NCBI GenBank assembly: GCA_039881145.1
Contig: JAYKKI010000038.1
Span: 706,001 to 770,000 of the forward strand
DNA from: Druceiella hillmani
Lineage: Eukaryota; Arthropoda; Insecta; Lepidoptera; Hepialidae
Reading direction: 5' to 3'
Length of the DNA stretch: 64,000 nt
Notes under the pieces: generated by a model
The model's input: the letters and a program-made list of their open reading frames with translations, nothing else
Database searches by the model: none
Told to the model about the DNA's origin: nothing
Shown here: one piece after another, positions 11,790-22,020 of the stretch
How positions within the stretch are numbered: the first letter of the stretch is position 1
How the letters are laid out: each line of letters begins with the position of its first letter
Program-made: the position numbers and the translations under genes

Positions 11790-12050
11790 ACGCATGAATA
11801 TTATGCCCTTTTTTTGAACGTAGCGTTTGTTTAATTGTGAAATTAATTTCATATAACTTCTTGTTTAAGTTTGTAACATGAAAATGGATCGATGAGTGTT
11901 CAAGGCTGTGGTCGAGCACATTTATCACAGAGGCACCAATGCGGGTAGTATTGTGAGAATAGATTTATCCACGTGTCAGCAAAAGAAATAGAATATCCCT
12001 AGTATGTGGCGCTTCGATATTAATGTGTGATATAATTAAAAGGATAACAT
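11790..12050 (+). repeat. Dispersed repeat family B, copy 1 (possible relic coding start)
   Basis: Aligns by eye, with gaps, to the reverse complement of about 55,330-55,570. Shared landmarks are gtaacatgaaaat, gctgtggtcgagca, attgtgaga, atccct and gatattaa. Both copies can be read in one frame as FKAVVEHI-x-HRG, and most differences inside that stretch fall at third codon positions without changing the residue. That suggests a once-coding segment. Both carry TGA five codons after a shared ATG. The family is not one I recognise. Confidence 0.6.
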
Positions 12051-12549
12051 TAATTAAAAAGGGTATACGAAGTATCGTAAATTACATTTCCACTCAGAAT
12101 ATAAAATACGAATTGAGATTTAACTTTGAAGAGAATTAATTTTTACAAATAATTAAGCTTTCTTTTCCGGTAAGAAAGTCAAATGTATTATTAAGGGAGA
12201 TATTAATGAAATTTATGAACGATATTTAAATATTTTTAAACATTTTTTATTTTGGGGCTTGCGGAGCTTGATTACTGAGTCAATATGTAATATGATGAAT
12301 TATATTTTAGCACTATTGCCCAAAAATTAGTACTATGTATGTATTATTCCTCTATGTAACAATGTTGGTTCCTTTTTATTTTCTGTCGCATCGATGAAAT
12401 GGCTGACCACACTTCATTAATTGAGTTAAAATCTATATTTTATTGCATGTAGATGTATGGTGTTAAATTTTTTCTTAATTACATTTTTTAATTAGGTTAG
12501 ATTTAAGATGGTACATTACAGGGTCCCTACTAGACAGTCCATGTCTACT

Positions 12550-12658
12550 AGATAACTATGAAACTTTCAATACAAAAAATTCTATACATTAGTATAGCAT
12601 TTTTTGTATTGAAAGTTTCATAGATAACTATGAAACTTTCAATACAAAAAATGCTATG
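12550..12658. repeat. Three-copy foldback (direct, inverted, direct)
   Basis: A unit of about 30-37 bases (core tatgaaactttcaatacaaa) occurs at 12,550-12,586 on plus, at 12,593-12,622 inverted and at 12,622-12,658 on plus again. The copies are nearly identical. Copy 1 reads ttctata where copy 3 and the inverted copy read tgctat, so the inverted copy is closer to copy 3. Confidence 0.93.
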
Positions 12659-13031
12659 CTTGAAAATTTGGACCAACTTACCACCAGTAATCTACTATTA
12701 GAATTACTCATAACAAATATCTTGTTATTCCTTGTTTTCTGCTTTTCAATTTTTTCATAAAGTCGTGTATCTAACTTCTTTAATTCATTTTTTTTTCCTT
12801 TCTAAGATTTGATGACTGATTTTGGGGTGTTTTGGGGGTGCTAAATACGAACATGTCATCAGTTTTTCTCCAACACGTTCAGATTTTACAGAAGAGGAAT
12901 TATGAAAAATAGACAAAAAAGGCACCTTCATGTAGTAAAATTGTGTATTTAAAAATACTCATATCTATCAGTTAAATACGATTAAAATACATAGGTGATA
13001 TATCTCTTAACATATTTACATAACAAAAATC

Positions 13032-13602
13032 TCAGTGGTACCTTGCCCTTTTCTGCTCAAAGCTTCTATTCGGAGATTTTTTCTTAAAATCATTGTTCAG
13101 CAACCAACAATAGTCCGCCAATATGCTTCTATTACACTTCCTTTGAACGATTTGATAGAACGTAGATAACGTTCTATTTCTTTCAAGTCTTGATAAAATC
13201 TTTCACCTTCTTTCACCTATTTCTTTCAAGTCTTGATAAAATGTTTTATCGATTGCACGTTTGGGCAGCTTATTTGCTTTTTGGTTTTTTAACTGTGACC
13301 AGCCACACTACAGCAACAAAAGTAACAATATGTTGCATGCTCGTGAGGTTCTCTCTGAATCATGGGTAATACAGACGCATTGTGAATGTATTAGTTTGCC
13401 CTTTTGACCACTTGCTAAGGTCGAGAACGCACGTTGCACAAATTTTGTGAGGTGTCCACAACTTGTCCTGGGTACTTATGGGTAGGCCAAATACATGTTG
13501 TAAACATTTTTTACAAAGTCTGTTATAGTCTTTTGTTGTTTTGTCAACATGAATTTCCCTCAAATGTAACAAAAACTGTCTGGTGAGGTTATTTAACCTC
13601 AC
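13032..13602 (-). pseudogene. Internally deleted relic of an arthropod mobile-element gene family (CYFC type)
   Basis: On the minus strand the N-terminal part shows NRLCKKCLQHVFG, then LWTPHKICATCVLDLSKWSKG. After a frameshift near 13,365 it shows QREPHEHATYCYFCCC and KTKKQISCPNV. The far C-terminus follows almost at once: the FYQDLKEIERY block, then ILADYCWLLNND and FEQKRARYH ending at TGA (13,032-13,034). I recognise this N-to-C order (W-x-PH-x-x-C-x-x-C, then CYFC, then GERFHQD and MLADYCW) from a repeated arthropod family normally several hundred residues long. Here the whole middle is gone. The deletion joint carries a 26-bp direct repeat (13,174-13,199 and 13,217-13,242). At least one frameshift and two stops also break it. 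The function of the family is unknown to me. Confidence 0.7.
13174..13242. repeat. 26-bp direct repeat at a deletion joint
   Basis: The 26-base unit beginning ctatttctttcaagtc occurs at 13,174-13,199 and 13,217-13,242, offset 43 bases, identical by eye. It lies where the middle of the surrounding pseudogene is missing, so it probably marks the repair event. Confidence 0.92.
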
Positions 13603-15483
13603 GATGACATTTTTAAGTTAATGTATTAAATTATACAATGTAAGTATTGTACTTTAAAATTTATTTAATTATTTATATGTTTTTTGTTATTTCTTACCCT
13701 CATTAACTCTCTTCTAATGAATCAAAGTGACAAAAGATTGTAATAACTAAGAGAAACCATTTACATAATACTTAAACCGTGAGATCACTTTTCATTTTGT
13801 ATTATCGAGCTGGAAAGCGAACGCAAAGGGTAATTTTGGGCAAAATCAATATTGCAATAAAAAAAAAATGTGACGTGTCGGATTTTCTCATTATTTTTTC
13901 GGTAATCAGCACCTCCAAGACTACCGGAAACCATATTCAAATTTTAGAGAGGAAAACCTTTGTATTCTTATAAAATAGAAACAAATCACATGCTTTGTAG
14001 GCATGCGATTTGTTTCTATTTTATAAGAAAAATAAAAGAGACTTAATAACAGGAATTTTGCTAGGATAATTATTATTTTGTTTCAGCTAATTTTTGACTT
14101 TTTTGCGTTATTATTTTATCCCCATTTATTATAACTTTTGTTACTCATGAAATAACATATTTTTGCCATCAAATTATGTTATGTTTTGAAAGTGGTGCCA
14201 AGAGTAAAACGATTAACCCAGGATCATAAGGTATCCATTGAATATAAGTATCAATTTTCATAAATATTTAAGGTAAGAAAAGGTTAAGTTAGAGTTTAAA
14301 GATGAAATAAATTGATCTCTAATCACTCTTAACTGAGTTTTTCCTTAAGTATACATTTATAATAATTGTAATTCAAGATCATATATTTATTGACAATATT
14401 TTATAGCGGAATTTTTAAAGAAAAATAACAGGATAAACTATATAACCGTTGTTTTAAACACTCATTCTGCTTATTCTCAAATGAATTATCTTCATATGTT
14501 TATTCCCGAATGACGTAAAGAGGGAGAGAGTATGTGAGAGAAATTTAATTTGTAATCGTGTACTTTAAAGAGTGATATCATTATTATAAACTAATTATAA
14601 GCTTATGTGTTAATCACATATGTGACTCAGATATCTATTATGTTAAACAGTGGTCTATAGGTATACTAGTAAAAACAAAAAGACTTAATGTCTTTGTTTT
14701 TGTCATGAATGAAGATCAATGAAGACAATGTCACACAAAAATAATTCGTTTAATTTTTTTTTAATTAATAAGAGCTGAGCAAAAGTCGCCTAGCCGGTAG
14801 GACATGATTTTTATTTTTTTTCAAAAATAAAAATATTCTCTACAACAGGACCATAGACACTCAATGTTTATATTAAACCTACTTTTTATGTGCTTCGAAC
14901 CTCCGCAAAACTACAAGTAAATCATACCACCTTTAACCCTTAATCCACGCAAATGGATTCATCGATAATAACGTCGATAAGGAGTTGAATAGCAGCACTG
15001 GATATAATAATCTTTATACTTTAATAAAATACTTGTATGACAATTAGAAATCAAATGGATTTTTTTTTGTAACTAAACATTTTGTTTAGGATGATACATA
15101 ACGCCGTCTCTGTGTAAGTGATTACTTTTCTTAAACAGTTATTCCAACATTTTTTTGTTAAAGAGAAAAAAATATAAATAATTCAATTATTGTAAAATAT
15201 ACTTCTTACTTTGAAAGTACGTCTTCTTTAAGCGTAACGTAAAGTAAGTACAATTTAGGTTTTAATGAATACGGAAGGAATATTTGTTAAACAATTTTAT
15301 GTTTACTTAAAGTTTACGGAATTTCCGTCACACTTAAGAGACTTACCTTGAGACTAGATATTTCATCCTCAATCATGGAAAGGCACGTCGATAAATATAG
15401 TCATATTTCAGGCAGTGCGTTGTTGATTTTCATGAGATGAGATGATGTAAGCAAATAAGTTTTAAGCAAAATTGCAATTTTTG
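13603..15483. other. Non-coding stretch
   Basis: No gene recognised. Contains the foldback at 13,965-14,029 and a short A/T hairpin near 14,808-14,835. The start of the mariner relic that follows may extend leftward from 15,484 to about 15,400, but too little protein similarity remains to place it. Confidence 0.6.
13965..14029. repeat. Foldback: 29-bp arms, 7-bp spacer
   Basis: Left arm 13,965-13,993 and right arm 14,001-14,029 (gcatgcgatttgtttc...) are reverse complements with one mismatch (cac against cgc). Spacer tttgtag. Confidence 0.95.
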
Positions 15484-15880
15484 ATGAATCATGGATATTT
15501 CGAATGATACCACATTCGAAGCAACAGGCATTGGAATGGAGGTTTTCAGCATCACTAAAGCGATAAGTGTTTATTTGAACAATATCTACGAGAAAGATAA
15601 CTTGGAACGTATTTGTGGTAATGAAGGGATTATGCTTCTTGATTTTATACCGTGCAAGGAAACAATAAATGCTGCTTCTTACTGTAAAAATGATAACACT
15701 CCTTCGAACAAATGTAACAAAAGTGACATGCTCAGTAGCGGAATAGTGCTGCTTCACGATAATGCTTGCAACGTGCTGCTCATCTGATTTAATATATTGT
15801 TCAGACGTTTAGTTGAGAACAATTAAATCATTCACTATAACCTTGCATCTAGTGACAACTACTTCTTTCTCCGTTTGAAA
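15484..15880 (+). pseudogene. mariner transposase relic
   Basis: The catalytic domain of a mariner (DD34D-type) transposase is recognisable across frameshifts. DESWIFRMIPHSKQQALEWR begins at 15,484 and contains the first aspartate. TISTRKIT follows, then in another frame GIMLLDFIPCKETINA, MLSSGIVLLHDNAC (second aspartate, codon 15,758-15,760) and NLASSDNYFFLRLK (third aspartate, codon 15,854-15,856). Typical family versions are GDETW, GxLLVDFMPRGxTINA, LLHDNARPH and DLAPSDYHLFxxLK. All three acidic positions survive but at least two frameshifts and several stops break the gene. The N-terminal DNA-binding domain and both terminal repeats were not found. A 118-codon frame on the opposite strand (15,401-15,757) is a shadow. 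Confidence 0.85.
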
Positions 15881-16031
15881 GTACTCTTGCTGTTGGGCGT
15901 CATCGTTGAACTTATGTTGAAAAAGTAATTTAATATATTAGTTTTGTATAAAAATAAAGTTATTTAAGATTATTTTTTCTCCTTTTCTCAAGTTAAAACG
16001 GTACTTACTTTCAAGTAATATTAGCTTTTTC

Positions 16032-16067
16032 AATAGGACATGTTTGTCCGGTTAAACATGTCCTATT
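16032..16067. repeat. Hairpin: 14-bp perfect arms, 8-bp spacer
   Basis: aataggacatgttt (16,032-16,045) pairs perfectly with aaacatgtcctatt (16,054-16,067). Spacer gtccggtt. Confidence 0.93.
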
Positions 16068-16689
16068 AGGATAGACGCGCCATTTAATTAAGTAAAAATT
16101 ATGGTTAATTGGTTTAAAATTTTCAATTTTAATTCAGGTGTTAGTGTAATCAACTGATAGCACATTCGTGTATGAATCGTGTCAAAATAATCAAATAAAC
16201 TTTAAATTAATATGTTAAATATAAGTAGAATTCATAACAGGATGATTCCATATACACGTAAGAATTAAACATTTAATTATATATTATATTTCTATCAAAC
16301 TATTTATAAATCTTAATTTTATATTTTACACGTTATATTTTTAAAAGCTTAACCATTTTTTTAATGGCTACCCATATATTTTTATAGGCTTAAACATAGC
16401 ATGAAATCCGTGGGCGGGTTGCTCATAACTTTTTTAATGTTATGTATTTACTCCTTGCTGTTGTTTTCAAGAGTACTGTTGGTTGAGTAAATACAGGTAA
16501 TGAAAAATATTAGCGCCAAAATATAGCTCTCTACGTGATGGCATTTTTCACACAGAAAGCAAAACGGTTTTAAAAATAGTAACTTTAATAGAATTGTATT
16601 TGTTTTGTAAGTAAAAAAACAAATTTTTGCTTTACTCAAAGAGTTCTTTTCGCACATGGTTATGCAAGGTATTTTATTTTTGTCAATTT

Positions 16690-16900
16690 CCCTTTCCATG
16701 TACGGGAGATTCTTCGAAATACAGTTTTAAATCATTGTAAATACCGTTTATAGTTTAGGAACAAGGAACTCCATAATGCATACGAATTGCAAGTCTTTAT
16801 ATTATTTCGCTTACAAGTTGGGAACGCTTCACAGACAGACTGATAGATGGATAGATAGACAAGTGACATTGACGCAACAATAAGGTTCCCTTAAGGAACA
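16690..16900 (-). repeat. Dispersed repeat family D (GTCTGTC type), copy 1
   Basis: The reverse complement aligns with 54,590-54,845. Shared landmarks are a ctatctatc/ctgtctgtc run, gttc-aacttg-aagcgaaat, acttg-aattc-tatgca, and cctaaactataaa followed by tatttcgaagaatct. A looser relative lies at about 1,385-1,515. The layout recalls a common insect retroposon type, but I cannot name it. Confidence 0.65.
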
Positions 16901-17559
16901 GTAAAATGCACAGAGATGAAAGGAAATAATTTCTATTTAAATATTATTCACTATTTTGATGAATCGTGTTGTGTAATATTTTGCTGAATAATTTGCCTAT
17001 ATATGTAAAATAATTACATGGAATGACGAATAGTATTTAATGCTAGATTCGGGACATCGTCTAATTTGAATACCAACCTAGACATTATCAATGCTCTCTA
17101 AAACAATTTACTAAAATTTACGCTTGATTTTTACTCCGAGAACAGTCACCTCATTACGTAGTAATAAGAATATTGATTCTTCGATGTAAATTTGAATGAT
17201 AGTCAACTCATCTATACGTATCTATAATAAAACTGTAACATAGTAAATTCTGTACATGGAAAATATTTTAAAAGGAATGGTTGGTTAAGTGTATAGAATG
17301 ATAATAGAAGTCGGAAAACGTGCTTTTAGAATTATAGTCCATCACTCTTTGTTAATTTGTTCTTCGATGATACAAAATCTGCTAACAGATGTTGATGAAA
17401 TTCGGTATATTTACACTCTCGGTGACATATAGAACATCACAAATTAAAAAAAACCCTGACTGTGAAAATTACTATATTGATACTGCCAACACCAGCCAAC
17501 ATTAGCATTTTTGGTAAACTTTGTACTAATAGATATTGTAAAAATAAACAAAATATGAA

Positions 17560-18320
17560 TGATAATGTTCATTATTCTTAATAACTTTCCTTCTTCGGAA
17601 TTTCACGAGAACGAAGTCGCAGGCGTAGATATTAAATGACATTTCGTTCATAAATGGCATAAAATTAAGCTCGTTAGTTGCTTTGTTCAATTGCGACAAC
17701 ATTCGATAACATGCATAAGCGTGCTTTTGCTGGAAAAAATGCGATCTTAAGCAACCGACGGAAGTTAGAGATCATTTTCTTGTTATAGGATATGATATAT
17801 CACACGTGTATACTTGTTTCGAATTTTATTCGCGCTTGTTTTTATCGATCTTTGTAGATAAGATTAAGTTACCATTTTCCATTTTTCAATGTGTTCATTA
17901 TTTATAACTTTCAGTTAAAGTTATTTTTATTCATTTGTATTGAGAATTTCAGGTAATATCTTTGATAACATAACTTAACACGCATTATTTTAATCACTGT
18001 GACAATTCAATTAAATACGAAAGTAATTTTTTACTTAGAACGTCATAGCAGAACTTGCGACGATGTCGATTTTCCATCAACATTCATTCTTTATACTGCA
18101 CCGAAATCAAAGTTCTATTTGAAGGCGAATTTTAGACGGAGGTAATTATTTTGAAATCGACTTACTGAAATCTAACTTGTGGTCGGAACTTTGAATCAAC
18201 CTCTCGACCTTTCCCAGCTGATGATTCGGTCCTATTTTATCAGCTACGGCTCCCTTTTATCAGCTACGAACATAAATCAAAGAGAAATATATTAACCGCA
18301 CTATTTATTCAGTTTTTTAC
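17560..18320 (-). repeat. Dispersed repeat family A, copy 1
   Basis: Read on the minus strand it runs parallel, with gaps, to 53,615-54,420. It starts with aatagtgcggttaat, then atttctctttgattta, gttcg-agctgat, a gaccgaat-atca block, gtcgaga--ttgattc, agatttcag and atagaactttgatttcg. Toward the end come agatcgcatt, cagcaaaagcacgc and atgcatgttatcgaat, then atgaacgaaat. It has no open frame. Its far end carries tgcgacttcgttctcg, a motif often seen at retroposon ends in insects. Confidence 0.65.
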
Positions 18321-18857
18321 GTATAGTTTGGTATATCTTCCTGCAAAGTATATATATGTGTTTCCAATAATTATATTTATATAGCACATAAACTAAATTT
18401 ATCTATTGGCAATAATATAATGCGTCTGTTCTGAAAAAAAACGTATCATGAATTTATATAAATATTTGAAAATAAAAGGCTGTACAGTACCCTTTTTCAT
18501 GCGTATTCATAATTACGAAAGCATCTCCAATAAAACTCAAAAAGTTTCATTGGAATCACATGATACCCTGATCAAAACATTGTAAAATTACGAACACAAA
18601 AGTTGCATAGTATGTGGGTTTATTTTTTACCTAATAAGTCTACACCCATGCAAAGAATCACTATCAAAGGCATATGCAGATTTCATTCAGTGCAGTAACA
18701 TAGAACTTCAGTGTGTCGGCACGGAGTACTAATAGCATTAAAAGTGCCATTGAACATTTATAATGAAATCATACCGCAATGGCTGGGTAGATTTCTTTTA
18801 AACTTGCTATAAGCCTATGCTTATGCTTGCTATGCTTATGCTTGCTATAAGCTTATG

Positions 18858-18936
18858 CTCGGTTAAAAAGTAGCCTATATATTTATTTACTTGCTATAGC
18901 ACAGTAAATAAATATATAGGCTACTTTTTAACCGAG
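18858..18936. repeat. Foldback: 34-bp perfect arms, 11-bp spacer
   Basis: Left arm 18,858-18,891 (ctcggttaaaaagtagcc...) is the exact reverse complement of right arm 18,903-18,936. Spacer tgctatagcac. Immediately to the left, 18,803-18,860 is an imperfect tandem of cttgctataagc and tatgctt words. Confidence 0.96.
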
Positions 18937-20039
18937 TATTAACATAAATGCTATTAAATCCATCTCAATATTTTTAAATGATAACAAAAAATTAACCACA
19001 ACACGATAATATATGTCGCAACATGTAATCTAAATAAATTGATGTGTCTCGGGGGAAGAAACGTGCATATTTTTTATTAATACAGTGAAATATTCAATGT
19101 TATTCAAAGGGCGGTATTGTGATATTATTTTATTACTTACTACCGTATAAAATATGTTTTATACCAAAAAACGGAAATTATATCAAAAGCTCCCTTTGGG
19201 ACCTGCTGAATACCCATACTGCTGGTAAAGCTAGTACGGTCATGTGTATGTAAATTCACAAAGGAATATATTTTATAAATTAAGGTCTCGACTCACATTG
19301 GAATAGTCACGAAACAAGCAAAATTTTCGTATATTTTTAGTTCTCCTGAATGTATAATTCCAGTAGTATATCATATTCTAGCTCTAGGTTTACTACCTTC
19401 ACTACTCATAGCTCGAGATTACGATCCAAAAGGTTTTTCACTGTCCTCAAAGCCAAACTTAATTCAACCTTCAATGAAAATTATTTCAGAAAATATCTTA
19501 ACATATAATATGCTCCGTCCACACATATTTTGAAGAATTATCTCAAGAAGCTAGGCTTTTATACCTTTTCCATATTTATTATCCTTTCTCCGTTTTACCC
19601 TGTGCCATATGTTTATACTAGCCTTAGCGCGGGGCTTTAGTATCACGGCCTTAGCTCTTTTACCCCGAGCGTTTTCGATTAAGGCATGGGATTTATCCCC
19701 GATCTAAATATAATGCGTCTGTTCTGGTAAAAGGTTATGGCAATATCCGGGCAAAGTTTCCGTAAAACCCACCGCTGGTATGCTTACTTACACGAATTAT
19801 TTCGAGCCATTTTTGGTCCCCGTATCTAAGTAATAATTTAAATCCAGAGATTATGTTACTTTTATTATAATAAGGTAGACAACATTACAGAGAGTACCAA
19901 ATTTTATGATTCGGGTTTTGTTGGGTTCCAGTTTTTAAATTATTGTACCTACTGAGTTCCTGGTAGATTATTAAAACCTATCTCTATAATCGATTTCTAT
20001 ATATCTTGAACTTTGAAATTTGGAACGAAGCTAGCTTTA

Positions 20040-20073
20040 TACAGGCTGTCCAGTGGCAGATTTCAAAGTTTGA
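20040..20073 (+). repeat. Left terminal inverted repeat
   Basis: Starts tacaggctgtccagtggcag and continues atttcaaagtttga. It pairs with 21,321-21,354, with differences at position 7 (c/t) and position 28 (a/t). Confidence 0.95.
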
Positions 20074-20158
20074 GCAAACATAGTTTCTGAACGCAACACA
20101 TAAGAGGGGCACGGGGGGCGTCGTTAGAAGCGCAAGCGGTGCGGATGTTTTAGTAGCC

Positions 20159-21269
20159 ATGGAACAGCGGAGTGGAGAGCACCGCGCTTTTGCCGTCGAG
20201 GCGTACATTTCGAGTGGATTTTTGCTGTCTGTAGCACGCCGTCGATTTCATAATCGTTACAGTATTCGTCGATTACGTGATGGACCATCGATCAACCTCA
20301 TTCAGTCATGGGTAGCAAGGTTCAGAGCTACAGGATCAATATTAAATAGGCCCAGGCCAGGACCTAGGCCGTTGGTAGCCACGGATGAAAATGTCGAGCA
20401 TGTTATGGTTTCTGTCGTTGAAAATCCCCGTTTATCACTGCGTACACGTTGATCGATATTGGGAATTCCGAAATCAACTTTACAGGTAGTAATGCAAAAA
20501 AAGCTCAAGTTCCATCCATATAAAATTCAAATTGTTCAAGATTTACACGATTCTGACTTTGAATTAAGAAAAACTTACGCGGAGGTGATGTTGTTGAGAT
20601 TTCGTACTGCTACCCGGATGGGCAACATATTCTTTAGTGACGAAGCTCACTTTCACATTGGAGGATATGTGAACAAGCAGAACTTTTGTTACTGGGATGT
20701 CCACAGCCCAAGACAAATGCATCAAGAGCCTTTACATAAGCCTAAAGTAACAGTTTGGTGCGCCATGTCTGCATCTGCATTCATAGGGCCTTATTTCTTT
20801 GAAAATCAACGTGGCCAAACTGTAACTGTGAATTTGGAGAGATATGCCCAAATGTTAAATGACTTTTTCAGAATAGAACTACAGAATGGTCCACCAAAAC
20901 ACATGGTTCCAGCAGGACGGGGCTATAGCTTAGACTGCTAATGTGTCCATGAATGCAGTGCGGCAGTTATTTCCAGAAAAAAACATATCCAGAAACGGTA
21001 CCTTACAGTGGCCATCTAGGTCACCCGATTTAAGCCCATGTGACTTTTTCTTATGGGGATACTTAAAATCCGTTGTTTACAAAACAAATCCGAGCACTGT
21101 GACACAACTTAAAGAAAATATTCGAGCCGAAGTCAGTAGGATACCATAGTCGCTCTGCAAACGCGTTTTTGAAAACATGCGTGCTAGACTCAAAGAGTGT
21201 GTCAGACTCGATGGCCGCCATTCAGAAAACGTGGTTTTTAAAAAATTAAATCCGCATTTGTTGTTATAA
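20159..21269 (+). pseudogene. Tc1/mariner-superfamily transposase, broken
   Basis: Start ATG at 20,159 (ccATGGAAC). The N-terminus (residues 1-97) has a helix-turn-helix-like section of the DUF4817 kind found in insect IS630/Tc1/mariner relatives, with NRPRPGPRP. The DDE domain has FFSDEAHFHIGGYVNKQNFC (first Asp, codon 20,639-20,641), WFQQDGAIA (second Asp, 20,916-20,918) and WPSRSPDLSPCDFFLWGYLK (third Asp, 21,027-21,029). I count 36 residues between the last two. Lesions: TGA at 20,450-20,452 in the original frame, as expected from CGA to TGA; a one-base frameshift between about 20,890 and 20,903; TAG at 20,931-20,933 where the family has His of A-H-T; TAG at 21,147-21,149. Beyond these the frame reads on to TAA at 21,267-21,269. 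All three catalytic aspartates remain. The protein cannot be made as it stands. Confidence 0.95.
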
Positions 21270-21320
21270 AGTTAAAATAAACCTACTTTGTATTGAGGTG
21301 TAGTTTTTTTTTACAATTTT

Positions 21321-21354
21321 TCAAACATTGAAATCTGCCACTGGACAACCTGTA
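21321..21354 (-). repeat. Right terminal inverted repeat
   Basis: On the minus strand reads tacaggttgtccagtggcag and on to gtttga. Partner of 20,040-20,073; followed by TA at 21,355-21,356. Confidence 0.95.
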
Positions 21355-21946
21355 TATGCAGATAATAAGAGAAATAAAAGAAAACGATGAAAGTCTCTAA
21401 ACCGATAATTACGATAGTGGGTATTTTAAAGGAGTATTATAGAACTTTACGGAATTAACTACTGTTTTCTAATTTATTTTCAACTGACTAGAACCACATA
21501 TATACTATATCTATTCATTGGTCGAAGCCCAAGTAAATGTGATAATATAATTTAACAAAATCAGTTCGTTTACCGATCTCATTTGAACATATTTCATTAA
21601 AAAAATTGTTGGAACGAGTAAAACTCATTTTACAAAGATTTTGTATACGTTCAGAATCATTGTTGAAAGAATAAAGTATACAGACATCTACATTAATAAA
21701 AAATGTAAAGAAAATGGAAAAACGCCTTTTGAAAAAATTTGTTGAATTCTTTTCAGACTATTCGGCCAACAAAAAAGTGATTTGAAATCGAAATATTTTT
21801 GTACTTGATAGATACTTCAGATTTTAAAACACTTACCTACTAACTGTAAAAAACTTTTCAGGTTCATACTTCAGTATTAAATTGAAAACATATAATTTTT
21901 TTAGAAATGTTTAATTAAAGGTGTAATAGAGAAAATTAATTTAGTG

Positions 21947-22020
21947 AAATTTTAGATTTTAAATCTTTTTACATATTGACTGAATAGTCAAATGTAAAAA
22001 GACATAAAATCTAAAATTTT
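21947..22020. repeat. Foldback: about 35-bp imperfect arms, 4-bp spacer
   Basis: Left arm 21,947-21,981 (aaattttagatttta...) and right arm 21,986-22,020 are reverse complements apart from three substitutions and a one-base indel. Confidence 0.9.

Larger units (their letters stand above)
8836..13031. other. Non-coding, repeat-rich stretch
   Basis: No gene recognised. 8,836-9,980 holds only AT-rich DNA. Beyond that it contains a GCGT tract, a 32-bp tandem duplication, two copies of family E, three foldbacks and one copy of family B, listed separately. The frame at 9,984-10,166 is translated microsatellite. Confidence 0.7.
15881..20039. other. Non-coding, repeat-rich stretch
   Basis: No gene recognised. 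Holds foldbacks (16,032-16,067 and 18,858-18,936) and copies of dispersed families D (16,690-16,900) and A (17,560-18,320). A GC-richer patch at 19,600-19,820 gives no recognisable protein. The words tataatgcgtctgttctg near 18,417 and 19,710 are the same short repeat. Confidence 0.65.
20040..21354 (+). mobile_element. Tc1/mariner-superfamily transposon (DUF4817-type), nearly complete
   Basis: A 1,315-bp element bounded by terminal inverted repeats. The left 34 bp (20,040-20,073, starting tacaggctgtccagtggcag) and right 34 bp (21,321-21,354) match with two differences. Both ends are flanked by TA (20,038-20,039 and 21,355-21,356), the target duplication expected of this superfamily. It contains a single transposase gene, now broken. 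It is clearly GC-richer than its surroundings and carries fewer lesions than any other element here, so it is probably the youngest insertion in the window. Confidence 0.95.

Noticed and set aside
15401..15757. 118-codon open frame on the minus strand
   Set aside because: It lies antisense to the mariner relic, whose plus-strand motifs (DESW, HDNA, SSDxYFFLRLK) are recognisable. Treated as a shadow.
18803..18860. CRISPR-like short repeats (cttgctataagc, tatgctt)
   Set aside because: Irregular, overlapping tandem words without spacers of constant size, in a eukaryotic genome; adjacent to a foldback and better read as slippage.
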